64,000 nt of DNA, taken from Rhizopus arrhizus (lineage: Eukaryota > Mucoromycota > Mucoromycetes > Mucorales > Rhizopodaceae). This document shows, piece by piece, positions 1 through 11,496 of the stretch. The position numbers were made by a program, and so were the translations under genes. The notes under the pieces are model-generated. The model made no database searches, had not been told where the DNA came from, and saw only the letters and a list, made by a program, of their open reading frames with translations. Location of the stretch: the NCBI GenBank assembly GCA_024220505.1, contig JAKZZE010000016.1, positions 558,001 through 622,000 of the forward strand, read 5' to 3'. Within the stretch, counting starts at the first letter, position 1. Each line of letters begins with the position of its first letter.

Positions 1-689
1 ATGTAGAGAATAATGCATGCATTAGTCTGTAAAGAATAGATTGCTTCTAGTTTCACGTAACTTGCAGAAACATAGATTTTGTTTCATAAAGACAGAAGCA
101 ATAGTTTTATTCAATCCAGTCATCATCTTTCCTTCAAATATCAACAGCATTACAAAGCTAATTCTCTAAAAAGTAGCTTTTGATATGCACAGAAAAGTAT
201 GAATAAAACAAGGTGTGAATGTTTATTTGTTTTGTTACCTGTGTGATAACAAAACATGGAATTCTTCTAAATAATTCGGATTATTCCAAGATAAAAGAGA
301 TGAACAATTCAATTGAAGCTATCAAAAAATGACCTTGAGCGCAATATATTAATGGATATTTAAAATAAAAGGAATTCGATTTCATGTTTTATGATTTCAT
401 TATGATTTATCACTCGAATCGTTGTTTGTTTCGAGCCATGTATGACAATGAGTTCAATAAAGATGGTGCCTCTGTTGAATAACCAAGGTTAATAGCATGT
501 TTCATCAAGTTTCTTTAAAATTTATTCAAAGCTATACATAAAACCTTCTTTTATATATTTTTTTTATTTTTTGCCATCTTTTTATGCATTCAAGACAAAG
601 CATTGTCTATAATAAAATTTCAATCCCGTTCATTGCACAGGTATTAAAATGTACCGAAAAACAGCTTTTTTTCTTCTTTTCATTTACTC
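1..689. other. Intergenic, no gene seen
   Basis: AT-rich spacer with stop codons in all frames and no recognisable protein similarity. The last 150 bases are pyrimidine-rich and precede the transporter start at 690, so they probably hold its promoter. Confidence 0.5.
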
Positions 690-2378
690 ATGTCACCTAA
701 TCATCAAGAAGAGCTCGAGCCTTTATTAAAGAGCCGCAAAAGTAGCCATAGATGGCTTGTATTATTTTCATATTCGTTCTTGTCATTTTCGAACGCTTTG
801 ATGTTTGTAACAACAACTTTCTAAATGATTTTGCTCATCTAACGCTCTTGCTAACAGGTGGATCACATTTGCTCCATGCTTATACATCTTTATACATTAT
901 TATTTTCATGTCACCAATAGCTATACCACGAATGCTATCAATCTTTTATCTTCCATTTATATGCTTACCTACCCTCTTTTAATTCAATTCTCTTTCAAGT
1001 ATTTTCGAGATACAAATCACATTAGCGGTAGTGGCCTAAAACGTGGAGTTCTTATCGGGGCTACCGTGAATGCCATAGCAGGTGGAATGCGATGGTTAGG
1101 TGCCATACCTTCTATATCTGGATTTGTCGTCCTCTTCTTAGGACAAACAATGGCCGCTGTTGGTTTGTGAACAAAAACAAAAGAGCACACGGACATTTTA
1201 ACATGATGAATTATGTAGCACAAGTGTTTATATTTTCCGTTCCTCCTCAGCTGGCTGTTGCCTGGTTTCCAGAAGATGAGATTAACATTGCTACCTCGAT
1301 TGCTATATCAGCCAATAGTCTAGGTGTAGGCGTTGGGTTCGCTTTGACGCCTTTGGTTGTTAAAAGCTCTACAAGTAAAATTGATATACCCAATTTACTT
1401 CTTATTCAGGTATGATTACTTTTATCGAGGCTATTTGCTGAAAATAAGATTATATCAACTTTTTTTTTTACAAGTTCATTATATGCCTTGCGTCTCTTGT
1501 CATGATATGGATCGCTTTTCAAAAACGCCCTTCTTATGAGAAACAGTAAGTCATTACTCATAAGAAGAAGGAAAAAAGAATGGCTGATTAATTTAATATA
1601 CAGTACGCTATCTGATATGGACACATCTGAACAATCTGTCAATTTACTGAGACAAAAAGATTTCATCTATATCCTTGCATCCTTTGGAATCATTATGGGT
1701 GGGCAGTGTGCCATAGCAACTTTACTTGCACAAATCATTATACCGCCTCTTCATGTGGATGAGACATTTATAGGTTTGCTAGGTTCTGCAATGTTATTTG
1801 CTGGGTCACTTGCAAGTATTCTGGCAGGTTATTATCTAGACAAGACGTTGAAATACAGAGAGTTGAGTAGATCTCTGTCGCTTATCATTGCGCTCACTTT
1901 AGTAGGGCTACTTGTTTCAGTTGAAATTGGATCTTTAGCAGGCGTTGTGATTGCATGGTAAAAAGATGGAAATAGAAACTATTTATCGTTATTAATCACA
2001 GTGCTCTTGTGTAGCATGGGGTTTGATCTTGCATCATATGGTATGCTTAGCAATAAATCACCCCTTTTCTTTTACTTATACTTACATTTAGCCTTTTTTC
2101 CTGCCATTATTCAGTTTACTGGTGAATTATTTTATCCGATCAACAAAATCATTCCTACAGGTTATCTGATATCTGCTGGAAATATCAGTGGTGTCTTGTT
2201 GGTTGCACTGATGAGTTGGGCTGAGGATACAAATAACATGTTCTCTATGCGTTTACCCCTTGCCTACTTGACAATAGCCATGCTTGCAAGCACTTTTATG
2301 ATGTATCAAGTTAAAGGTGCATTGCATCGAATCGCACAAAAGCAGCCCGTTATTCAATGCACCGCTGCGTTATCATAA
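690..2378 (+). CDS. SLC49/FLVCR-type major facilitator transporter
   Basis: Polytopic membrane transporter of the SLC49 (FLVCR) branch of the major facilitator superfamily; animal members move choline/ethanolamine or haem, so the substrate here is open. Seven exons fit: 690-802, 858-1162, 1219-1409, 1475-1545, 1604-1957, 2015-2040 and 2092-2378, giving 448 residues in one frame. Family signs are WITFAP early in the protein, GGMRWLGA, LGQTMAAVAQVF, PPQLAVAWFP, ISANSLGVGVGF and, near the end, AFFPAIIQFTGELFYP. The start at 690 gives an acidic cytosolic tail (PNHQEELEPLLKSRK) before the first membrane span, as in relatives. Introns 1 and 2 need GTTTGT donors to keep the frame; the other donors are GTATG, GTAAG or GTAAA. 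The gene is complete. FLVCR-like family is fairly sure; transport function is inferred. Confidence 0.82.
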
Positions 2379-2583
2379 TGAAGCATTTGTCTTTTCTTTT
2401 TGTGTAGTATTAAATTACAGACCTAGTCTTTTTTAGGATAAATTCGTTTTAAACAATAGTAAATTTCAAATCGTTACTAATGTTTGGGTTAACATAATCA
2501 AGAGTGAAAAGGAAACGAGGGTTCTATTTTGTACTGCAAATAATAATACAGTTAACATGGAATTGGCTCAAGTTTATGTATAT

Positions 2584-4939
2584 TTATTTCTTAAAATTTC
2601 TGGATAATGCAGGACCACAAAGGTGCAACTCAGGCTTATATCGCTCGGGTTCAAACAAATCAGACTCATAATCACATCGATGCTCCGAGTTGCCAGCTCT
2701 GATACTGCAGATTGTATTCTTTTTACATTTCTCATCGCATTCTTTGACTACAGAAGTTGACTTTGACATAAAGTGATGGTATTTGCTGAACGAGTCCAAA
2801 TTTTCTTGCTCCATATCTACAGTCACATTATGCCACCACGATGCAGATAGTGGTGAATTGGGACGAGCTAGGTGAGCCCGAGTCGAATTGTAGGCTTCTC
2901 TCGCAGAATATTCAATATGCCAGTTCTAAAAGAAAAGTTATATTAATTTATGGCAGATTAAGATAACAGAACCTGCTTACTGGCTCATGATCAAGATCAG
3001 TAGCCTTATCCAAGTCTGCAATATAAGTGATGGAATCAACAATTTCAAAAGTCTTTGTGTCAACCTTGTATGTTCTACATTTAACAACAATATGAATTTT
3101 CTTCAGTTAGCATACTATCACTTATTCTTTACCTGAAACCTGGATTTAAATTTAAGAAGGGTGTGATGGAAGGTGCGATGTATCCAACAGAAACAGCATT
3201 ATCTGCTGTTCTCTCTTTGCCATTTCGATAGAATATTGTGAGTTCATCTCTGATATAAAAAGAAGCTGTTGTAAGAAAATAAGATAATATAATGTACATG
3301 AAAACGTACCTGTGAGTATGACCAAAGAACTGTGCGGAAATGATGTGAGAGTAACGCTCAATGATTTGAGAATAATAATTGGAATAATCATGAAAGCATG
3401 TACTATCACCAGGCGCAATATGTCCAATAATCCATACTCGCTCATTTCTATCTTCAGCATCTTGAAGCTCTTTTACTAACCAACTAAGAATACCATTGGG
3501 ATCCTTTTTTTTGAAAAAAATCTGTGTGAGAATCAAAACTTTCATGTTACTATCAGGACTTATTACCTTGCTAGCTGGTCGTTCATAAAGCCACCAATTC
3601 ATCACATAACAAAAGTTTGTATTCAAACTGATCAACTTTAAGCCAGGCATCGGCCTTGTTGAATAACTGCCTGAATTTTTCTCAATCAATGAATGAGAAT
3701 GTGGAGGTAACCAGCCTTGCCAATTATGAGCCAAACTCTCGTAAAGCCACATTAGATTGAGATAATCCTTTCCAAAAGGTATTTTAGAATGATTCAAAGG
3801 AAAATTATTGGTAGGTGCTGCTTCATGATTGCCAATGGCAGGATACAGTACGGAGTTTACTAAAAAGGGAGAATCAAAGTAATCGTGAAGTAGTTGATAT
3901 GATACATCTTGAATTAGCTGTGTTTTGCCAAAGGGTAAAGTGGACCAAACTTCGTGAGGAGGAATATCACCAGTCAAGATACCAAATTTAATATCTGGTT
4001 CTACTTGAGGGATATAGTTAAGTAACGATTCAATTAAACTTAGCGGTGTATCGCAGTTGTAGTCTCCTATATAAATTGAATAAGTTATGTAAAAAAAGTA
4101 TAAGCGCTGTCATTGTACCCCACACAGATGCTTTTTTTGTAATGTTTGTATAGTCCGTATAAGCGGATCTACAACAGATAGGTTTATCACAATATACTTC
4201 TGTACCAGACTATACAATTCATAAACGTTAGTCCTCTCTATTTTCTTGCTGTTTAAGGCTCAATTTATTTACTTGATATTCTGGATCAATATGCCAATCG
4301 CTTAGTTGTAATACGGTAAATGTTTTTCCTTCAGATTCTATTGGCTTCTGAGCAAGATCAGGCTTTGGCTTGGGAAATGTGACATTCCATTGTTCAACCA
4401 CTAATCAGATAAATCAGTCACTTTGTTATGCAAACTTATATGCTATTTACCTGGATAAGGGCAAGAATTCATAATAGATGCGCATAAAAGATGTCCATCC
4501 CGGCCGGATATATCCATGGTCTAATATCACAATTTCGTCCAACGTAATCCTTTATATTTATCTTTATGACTTACAGGAATAACTTTGCGGATAATAGGTG
4601 CTTGTTCTTTGATCACACCTTCACACTTTTAAGGGTTAGTTGAGTTAATGATAACTTGAGAAATATACTTACAACTTCATCATCCACTTTGCCTGTTCTT
4701 TTGCATACCTTTGTTAAACTAGATATCAGAAATGGCTCAGAGAAAAAAGATAGCCTCTTTATTATTTGCAATAACGATATGCAACTACTACATGATTTTT
4801 TAATGGAATCTGTCTCCATTAATGTATCCGTCAGATGATATATTTGCTCTTCTGTTGATAACGAATTAAATACGATTTGCTCTTGTGCTAAAATCAATAC
4901 ATTTAAAAGAAATAATGAAATAAGTATGTGTGTTTTCAT
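2584..4939 (-). CDS. Secreted acid sphingomyelinase-like phosphodiesterase
   Basis: Metallophosphoesterase of the acid sphingomyelinase family, expected to cleave sphingomyelin-like phosphodiesters outside the cell or in vacuoles. The start at 4939 gives a signal peptide (MKTHILISLFLLNVLILAQ), followed by a saposin-B-like cysteine segment (SCSSCISLLQ, VCKRTGKVD). The catalytic domain shows the binuclear metal motifs in order: LQLSDWHIDPEY, WGDYNCDTPL, LTGDIPPHEVW, AIGNHEA, IGHIAPGD and FGHTHRD. The LISLNTNFCYVMNWWL block is typical of the family, as is the cysteine-rich C-terminus ending at 2584. At least seven short introns split the gene. It is divergent from the RRM gene at 5133, with 193 bp between the two starts. 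An upstream in-frame ATG at 5038 was not chosen because it would bury the signal peptide. Substrate specificity is not shown by sequence. Confidence 0.85.
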
Positions 4940-5132
4940 TGTGTAAAGAAATAAAAAAAAAAAAAGCAATGAAAAGGAGAGAAAGCGAGCGAAAGGGCTT
5001 ATCTTTTTCAATGCTTTTATGAGCATCATATCTTCCATAAATGGAAAGTGTCATTTGAGCAATAAAAGAACTCGTCACAGCATTCATAAAAAATAATTTT
5101 AACCACGTAAAAAATTGAGATTTGTTTTGTAA
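4940..5132. promoter_or_regulatory. Divergent promoter region
   Basis: These 193 bp separate the starts of two divergently transcribed genes (sphingomyelinase-like on the left, U1A/U2B''-like on the right) and must carry both core promoters. An A-rich run near 4952-4964 lies just upstream of the left start. No conserved factor site was identified. Confidence 0.5.
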
Positions 5133-5667
5133 ATGAGTTCCATTGATCCTAGTCAGACATTGTACATTACAAACATCAAGGGTCGTGCCAACGTTGAAGG
5201 TAATAGAAAATAGATGAACGCGCTACGTTTGGTGTACTTAGAAATAATAGAGATTAAAGCTTGTTTATACGGACTCTTTTCAACATATGGACCCATCTTG
5301 GATATTGTAATTAAAAAAACAGAAAAAATGCGCGAACAAGCATTTGTTGTATATAATAGTGTTGCCTCTGCTACAACTGCTAAAAGAGGTTTGAATGGAT
5401 TTACATTTTTGGGACATGCTCTTGTAAGTTTTGAAAATTCAAAAGGAAAAAAAAAAAAATCCGTGGCTAATAGACATGTATCATTAGAAAATTGAATACT
5501 CAAAGACAAAATCAGACGCTGTAGCCAAGTTAGATGGTACATACAGATTGAGAGATAGTTCAACAAAAAGAGCAGCTGAAGAAGAACGTGAGGAAAATCC
5601 TTCAAAAATGGCAAAAACTGAAGATCGAGATGAAGAAGATGAAGATAGTGATGATGACCATGCATAG
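5133..5667 (+). CDS. U1A/U2B''-type spliceosomal RNA-binding protein, single RRM
   Basis: Small nuclear ribonucleoprotein subunit that should bind a U1 or U2 snRNA stem-loop in the spliceosome. Exons 5133-5199, 5251-5423 and 5488-5667 give 139 residues. The RRM is clear: RNP2-like LYITNIKG near residue 10, LYGLFSTYGPILDIV, then RNP1-like MREQAFVVYNS, SATTAKRGLNGF and KIEYSKTKSDAVAKLDGTY, which match the U1A/U2B'' first RRM segment by segment. After the RRM comes an acidic and lysine-rich tail (EEDEDSDDDHA) and the stop. Animal U1A and U2B'' carry a second RRM; this protein ends before it, as in yeast Msl1. Sequence alone does not say whether it serves U1, U2 or both. ERG26 follows on the same strand 180 bp downstream. 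Confidence 0.88.
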
Positions 5668-5847
5668 AAAGATAAAATAAAAACAGAAGAGACTTGTTTT
5701 GATGCTTCAATTTTGTTTTATTTTCTTGTTGCTTTACAAAAGAGGTTCTTTAATAAATCGGGGCTAGTAGCAGCTACTTGTTATGAGTACAACGCAAGAA
5801 ATAAAAGAGCGCTCCATTCTCTTTTTTTTTCTTTTTTTCTTTTTATA

Positions 5848-7020
5848 ATGGCTTCCTATTTGGTTATTGGTGGCAATGGCTTCTTAGGCCAACACGTTCA
5901 AGAACAGATTCGTCTTCGTAAAGACGGTTCTACTATCTCTGTCTTTGACATTTCAGAGCCTAGAGAACCTAAATCAGACGTTAAATATTTAGTAGGTGAT
6001 CTTCGCAAGTTTGAAGATGTCTACAATGCTCTTGAAGGCATCACAGCTGTCATCCACACAGCCTCTCCTCCTCACGTAAACTCGAGCAATCCTCCTCGTG
6101 ACCTTTATTTTTCCATCAATGTCGAAGGAACACTTAATGTCATCAAGGCTTGTCAAGAAAGAGGAATTAAAGTATTAGTAGTAACAAGCTCAGGAAGTGT
6201 TATCTCCAATGGCGAACCTATGGTAAACATTGATGAAAGCGCACCTTACCCACCAACAGCCATTGATGTTTATACAGAATCTAAAGTAAGGTTACAGTGC
6301 ATCAAAAGATAGAAAGCGTGTGTGCCTGAACTTTTTATATTGTTATTATAGACAGAATGTGAAAAAGAAGTTTTGAAGGCCAATGGTGTTAAGGGTTTAT
6401 TGACTTGTACAATTCGTCCTTCTGCCATTTTTGGCCCTGGTGATAGACAACTGATTCCTGGTATGCTTGAAGTATGTCAACGTGGCCAACATCGTTTTCA
6501 AATCGGCAACAACCAATCGTTGATGGACTTTACTTATGTTGGCAACGTAGCTTATGCTCATGTCTTGGCTGCAGAGAAACTTATGATCCCTAATTCAGGG
6601 GCAGCGGGACAAGCATTCAATTTGACAAATGGCACACCTGTTCCTTTCTGGGACTTTGCTTCTCGCGTATGGGCCACTTATGGATGTTATTTACCAAATA
6701 GTAAAAAGGTCGTCTTATCTAAGGGAGCTAGTTCAGTGATTGCAGCAATCAGTGAATCCATTTTTAATATTAAACTTCTATTTTGGGATAAAAGCCAATT
6801 AAAAGAAGGTTTATCTCGCGCAAGGATTAAGCAAGCCATGTCCTCTCGTTATTTCAACATTAATAAGGCAAGAACAATCCTTGGTTATGAACCTCAGGTA
6901 GGCTTAGATGAAGGCATCAAGATTAGTATAGCTGTAAGTATTGTTTAAACAAATAATCTTTCTTTGACTCACTGTACGCTCTTGTTTATTTAGTGGTATA
7001 AAGAGCACAGCAAAAATTAA
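5848..7020 (+). CDS. erg26: Sterol-4-alpha-carboxylate 3-dehydrogenase (decarboxylating), ERG26
   Basis: Extended short-chain dehydrogenase that oxidises and decarboxylates 4-alpha-carboxysterols during C-4 demethylation in ergosterol synthesis, working with ERG25 and ERG27 at the ER membrane. Exons 5848-6285, 6352-6933 and 6994-7020 give 348 residues, the usual family length. The N-terminal Rossmann motif is IGGNGFLGQHV. An acidic VGDLRK follows the second beta strand, IHTASPP lies near residue 70, the catalytic YTESK (YxxxK) is split by intron 1, and RPSAIFGPGD follows. MDFTYVGNVAYAHVLAAEKL and the C-terminal FNINKARTILGYEP are typical of the 3-beta-HSD/NSDHL group. An in-frame ATG at 5713 would add a non-homologous leader over a T-rich tract, so 5848 is preferred. 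The last exon codes for only eight residues. Confidence 0.9.
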
Positions 7021-7892
7021 TAATAAATTATTTTAATAATTATTTACTTTTTTTGTATTTGTATCTGCATATAAGCTAATTTATCAACTGGTGTTTTTAT
7101 TGTCATAGCAATCACTTCTTCAGTCGTTAATGATCCAACTGTTTATAATAAACTTATCAGCCACACATTTTACTTTACACAAAGAAAAGTGCTCCTTCAC
7201 TTAAAAATAGATTTCATCTGATTTCGTGTTCTAGTCAAATGCCAAAGGAAAATAAGAACTGATACAAAATTCAAAAAATACCTTTTTAATAAAAGTTAAT
7301 ATGTATCCCAAAGGCCTATTCAGTTTTTTTAGTATCAGCCTTCTTTATAAGACACGATTGCCGTATCACCTTTTTTTTTTTGAAATGGTGTTGACATGGA
7401 CCCTTTAGCATAAAAGTGGCCATTTTAATCCACTTTTCTCTCTTTCTTTTTTAATCAAATAATCAAGCCACCCTGCTTTATTTTTTTTTTTTAATATCAA
7501 AGTTCCTGTGCTTCATGCTTCTGTCAGTAGATCTATCAAAGTTACCATGCAAGACTATATGATATCTTAGGATCCTAGTGGGCATATCTCTAGTAAATCA
7601 TATAATAAATATCCTCATCCTTATCACATCTTCTCATTCATTTACTCTTCTAAACTAAATAGATTTTGTAAGCAAAAACAAAGGTTGCTAAGCATAGTTT
7701 AGTAACATTCAGAACAGTTTCTTTATGTTATATATGAGAAAGATCAAATGATTATATAATGACACCAAAAAAATTTATTGAAGATAATTTTAACCTCATA
7801 ACAAAATAAAGTTGTCAATTGGACCTTAAATAAAAGACTATGCTTAAACAAATAAAGTTGTCTTTTTCTCATTCATCAATTCATTAAAAAAC
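7021..7892. other. Intergenic spacer, no convincing gene
   Basis: AT-rich spacer between ERG26 and a dead transposase. Two very short minus-strand frames exist: about 30 codons ending near 7047 (VGSLTTEEVIAMTIKTPVDK), preceded by an AAACAG acceptor-like site, and a 35-codon frame starting near 7424. They could be exons of a tiny gene, but no family is recognised. A direct repeat ACAAA(A)TAAAGTTGTC occurs near 7801 and 7848. Confidence 0.35.
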
Positions 7893-8973
7893 ATGTCAGC
7901 TCGAATCTCCATAAACTTCATACGACCTTTAATTATATCTGAAGATGAAACAAAAAAAAGTAAAGCATGAGAGGTTTTTTATCTTCTTAGAATACATCAC
8001 ATAATTAGAGAGATTGCAGAACTTGTTGGCTTGAACAAGTCCACTGTGCAAAATATAAAAGCCAAGGTTGACAACTATGACAGCCCTTTGCCTCATAAGC
8101 AAACAGGTCGTCCATTGAAAATAAATGAAAGAATTGAAAGACACGTGAAGAGGATAATCAGACAGGATTCTTTTGCCTTTTATAAAGAAATAAATATGGA
8201 ATTAGCAAAGCTAGATGTTTTTGTTTGTATAGAAACCCCTCGATCGTATGTCAATCGGCTTGACTTCAAACAGTAGAGAGTAGCTCACAAGCCTAGATTG
8301 ACTGCAAGACGCCGCAAAAGTAGGCTTCACTGGGCGAAGGAACACATCAATTGGACCAAAGATCAATAGAGAAACGTTTTTTGGTCTGATGAATCGCGCT
8401 TTTGTATATAAAGCAGTAAAATCGGTAAAAGAGTACTCAGGAAGGAAGGAGAGCGTTATGATGAAAGAAATATAATATCTACAGTCAAGTGGGAATGGTG
8501 GTGATGCTATGGTTTGGGGATGTTTTTGGGGAGGAGGTTTTGGACCTTTAGAAATGATTGAAACCGGTTCTGTAGATCAAGAAACATACATCAATATTTT
8601 GATCAACAAGTTTCATCCTTGGTTTACAAATGTCACGGTGTATCAGGAGAGGGATTTTATCTTCCAAGAGGACGGATCTTCCTGTCATACAGGTGATTAT
8701 ACTCGATGGTGGAAGGAAACACACCAGATTAAGGTTTATGAGTATTGACCTACTCAAAGCCCTGAGTTGAATTCCATAAAGCATGTTTGGAATGTTCTTG
8801 AAAGACAAATTGAGAGAAAAAGATTGTCAGTCAAAAACTTGCAGCAATTGAAGGTGGCTCTACAAGAAGAGTGGGCAAGACTGGATGATGAGCTTGCCGA
8901 CCGATTAGTTCGAAGTATGAAGAAGCTATATGAAGCAATTATTAAAGCTAAAGGCCTCGCAACGGAATATTGA
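7893..8973 (+). pseudogene. Tc1/mariner-type transposase, inactive
   Basis: Remains of a DDE transposase of the Tc1/mariner superfamily. The helix-turn-helix region reads IREIAELVGLNKSTVQNI, followed by KQTGRPLKINERIERHVKRI. The catalytic blocks are still readable: VFWSDESRF (first Asp), FQEDGSSCHTG (second Asp) and PTQSPELNSIKHVWNVLE (third acidic residue). The frame is destroyed by stops at 7968, 8274, 8367, 8409 and 8746 and by a frameshift near 8490, just before MVWGCFWGGGFGP. Terminal inverted repeats were not located by eye. With at least five stops it cannot make an active enzyme, so it is an old insertion. Confidence 0.85.
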
Positions 8974-9360
8974 AAATTGTTTTCTGGATGCATTTTTCAA
9001 TATTTTGTCCCAAAATTTATATTTAGTGTGATTGTATATTTCTTTGTCAAAATTGTAAATGACGCTTTGTATTCTTAACAAAAGCTGCAAGCACATAGGA
9101 TAACTTTTATTAGATTGCTACTTTATCAAAGCAATTAGCTATTGGATACAACTCACACGGAAGGATGATTCCAGGGACATGTTTATGCCGATTTTCTCAA
9201 TGCAGTTTTTTTTATTTGACCCGTACTATATCATGAAAAGGTATAAACGGTCAAAATCTTGAATTCAAATGATGAGCTTAAGTAAGCTACTTTATTTGTT
9301 CCTGTAGAACCGAATGTCAGGCTAGCACAATCAAATATTTGAGAAAGACGAAGCAGATAG

Positions 9361-10110
9361 ATGAAAGTGAGAGAGATGCAAAGATTGATCATATACTATT
9401 CAACAGCCAACTTGGCAATGTGTTCTCCTGTGAAAATAAGCCTACTAATGCCAAAAAAAAGTGATGTTGAAGCTAATATAAAGAAAGCAAGGGACTTGAG
9501 AGAGAAGAGGCTTAAATACATCCAACCATTACTACCACACTCATCTTGTATTCAGCATGTAGAAGTTACCAATTCACAATTCTACAGACTCGTGCTAACT
9601 GTCTATGGCTCAAGGATAACTCAAAATGGAACGACCATACATTATCAGAAGAGTACTGCTACCATCCCTCAAGCTTCTAATGTGTCACAAGTAGCATATA
9701 TTCTCTTAACTGTAATATCTTTACAAGTAAATGTGGCTATTGCTTTTACTGTAGTCGTTGCCAATTGTCATTAATACATTACAATAATAGAGAGCAATTA
9801 TCATGAACTTCAAGAGACTCATTGCTATCTTCGAAGCTGGCTTACAAGACTTGATTGAATTTCTGGCCTCCCCTTCGACAGTACCAATAACAACATGTTT
9901 TTCCGTGAAGGCTCGCCCACGCCATCATCAAATTCCAGTAACGATAAAGATGATATTAGCCTTGGTAGTATTGGTAACAGTTGGATGGAAGTGGAGCAAA
10001 CAAGAAAGGTGCTTACGTTGATTGACAAAAAGATTAGAGAGATTGGGTATGAGGAGGATATATTGATTCGCAATGATTGGGAAAGTATCATTTCTTTTGA
10101 TAGTGTTTGA
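9361..10110 (+). other. Unidentified ORF cluster, possibly a decayed gene
   Basis: A 137-codon frame (9361-9774) is followed by frames at 9803-10021 and 9895-10110. The first has a basic segment (ANIKKARDLREKRLKYIQPL) and a hydrophobic end. The last is more credible as protein: GSPTPSSNSSNDKDDISLG, then a charged VLTLIDKKIREIGYEEDIL ending at a stop. No family is recognised, and the frames do not join by obvious introns. An alternative frame near 9700-9770 is cysteine-rich (CGYCFYCSRC), but this may be chance. A decayed mobile gene is possible. Confidence 0.25.
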
Positions 10111-10755
10111 AGTTGCCCCTCCCCTCTCCCCTATATGTGTACAAAGTTTACTTTTTTTATATAAAGCCTATTGCTGTACCTTAAGAAAGTCAACGCTAAT
10201 AGAATGATTGTCAATACTAATCAAATAGTCTTCAGGACTATATTAACCGATTGCATTATTTATTTTCTCTAAAAATAAACTTTTTTTTTCTCATAGCAAG
10301 TTACACACAGAGGTCGATCCTTTATATTTTTTCTCTCTTTCTTTTACCTTCACTATCTTTTATAAGAGCAAATGGTATAAAAGAAACATGAAATTGCTTA
10401 TATGAAATAAGAAATGGTTTTGAATTGCAAAAGGGAATAATAGCAAGGAATACGGCCAGTTTGATTGACTGTAGGTGTTTGAAATTATGACGATTTCATG
10501 TGAAAGAGATGAACAAATAAAAGGGTGGGCATCATTCCTTAATTACTGTTCCCTTCATGGGTAAACGGGATTTAGAATTGTTAATGAGTAAACAAAAGAA
10601 GAAAAAAAAGGATGGAGGACTTATTGAGAGCTGCGAATCTCTGCCTGTTGCAGCCATTAGGAAAGCATTTGTAAAGTATAATTTGGAAGGCTAACTAGAT
10701 TGGTTATAACTAACCCTAACGACTTGAAAAAATAGCTTAAAGACTAAATAAAGAC

Positions 10756-10758
<3 letters not shown>

Positions 10759-10794
<36 letters not shown>
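10759..10794. repeat. Homopolymer A run (36)
   Basis: Thirty-six consecutive A on the plus strand, about 115 bp before repeat A. It could be the tail of a reverse-transcribed insertion or simple slippage; no flanking target duplication was recognised. Confidence 0.9.
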
Positions 10795-10796
<2 letters not shown>

Positions 10797-11377
10797 TAGA
10801 GTCTGGTCCAATCAAACCTAATCGATGGTTGTTAATTCCGGTTTGTTTACCTTTTTTTATATATAAAATAAACACCCCAGCCAAGATAATAAAGATTATT
10901 CTCAAACAATTAGATCTCTTGTCCTACACACGCGTGTTAGATTATTTTCATTCGTTCTTTTTGTTTATTGTTTATCTATTTTTTTTCCTTAAAGAAAAAG
11001 ATAGTCTCGTTAAGGTTTGCTTTTATGTGAAAATAAAAAAGAGAAAGGGATAAAATGAGATATAAAGAGTGACAAGGTACTATGAAGGATACAACACGTA
11101 GACTATAAATATATGAAGCTATTATGAGAGTAGAAACCACATCTATTTTATTGTTTCTATAATAAATTAACTGAAAAAGGAAGAGAGGAGGATGAAGTCA
11201 TACGGTTAACAACAAAAATATGTATAAATACACTTTCTTTTTTCCCTTTTTTTTCTTTTCCTTGTACTTTTTTTTCTAAAAACTTTTTCTTATTAAACCA
11301 ATCCACCCCCTCTTCTATTGCTTTACTCCCTTTATACTTTTCTTCTTATAAAAATCCATGACATAAACCAACTTACT

Positions 11378-11386
11378 TATAAAAGG
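11378..11386 (+). promoter_or_regulatory. TATA box before the candidate structured RNA
   Basis: TATAAAAGG about 32 bases before the first paired base of the structured segment at 11413. The box and its spacing are kept in the inverted copy near 55550. A TATA box at this distance is normal for pol II genes and for U6-type pol III genes. Confidence 0.45.
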
Positions 11387-11412
11387 AAATCTATTTAATT
11401 TCTTTTATTACT

Positions 11413-11496
11413 GCGAGCGTTGAAGTACGCGTACGATAATTCATTTGTGGGGAAAAAAATCAACACGGATCCAGTTCTACTGGTGATGGTGCTCGC
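11413..11496 (+). ncRNA. Candidate structured non-coding RNA, left copy
   Basis: An 84-base segment that folds into a closed multi-branch structure. GCGAGC (11413-11418) pairs with GCTCGC (11491-11496), GTTGA (11419-11423) pairs with TCAAC (11460-11464), and CCAGT TCT ACTGG (11471-11483) is a perfect hairpin. The palindrome GTACGCGTAC (11425-11434) lies inside the first arm, and ATTTGTGG, similar to an Sm site, sits in the unpaired part. T-runs near 11521-11530 could end a pol III transcript. The copy at 55437-55521 differs by one substitution and one extra G, both in unpaired positions. It was compared from memory with U1, U2, U4, U5, U6, U3, 7SK and SRP RNAs without a match. Transcription is inferred. 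Confidence 0.4.

Noticed and set aside
9690..9790. Cysteine-rich frame resembling the zinc finger end of a Fanzor/TnpB-like protein
   Set aside because: No RuvC motifs or NRDxNA-type block could be found around it, and the frame is broken on both sides.
10829..11053. 74-codon ORF in repeat A
   Set aside because: Low-complexity hydrophobic peptide from T-rich DNA; its first half lies outside the repeat and is not in the other copy.
11440..11455. TTTGTGGGG in repeat A read as telomere-like sequence or, on the other strand, as a telomerase RNA template
   Set aside because: Only one partial unit is present; a template needs about one and a half repeats, and no telomeric array is visible anywhere in the window.
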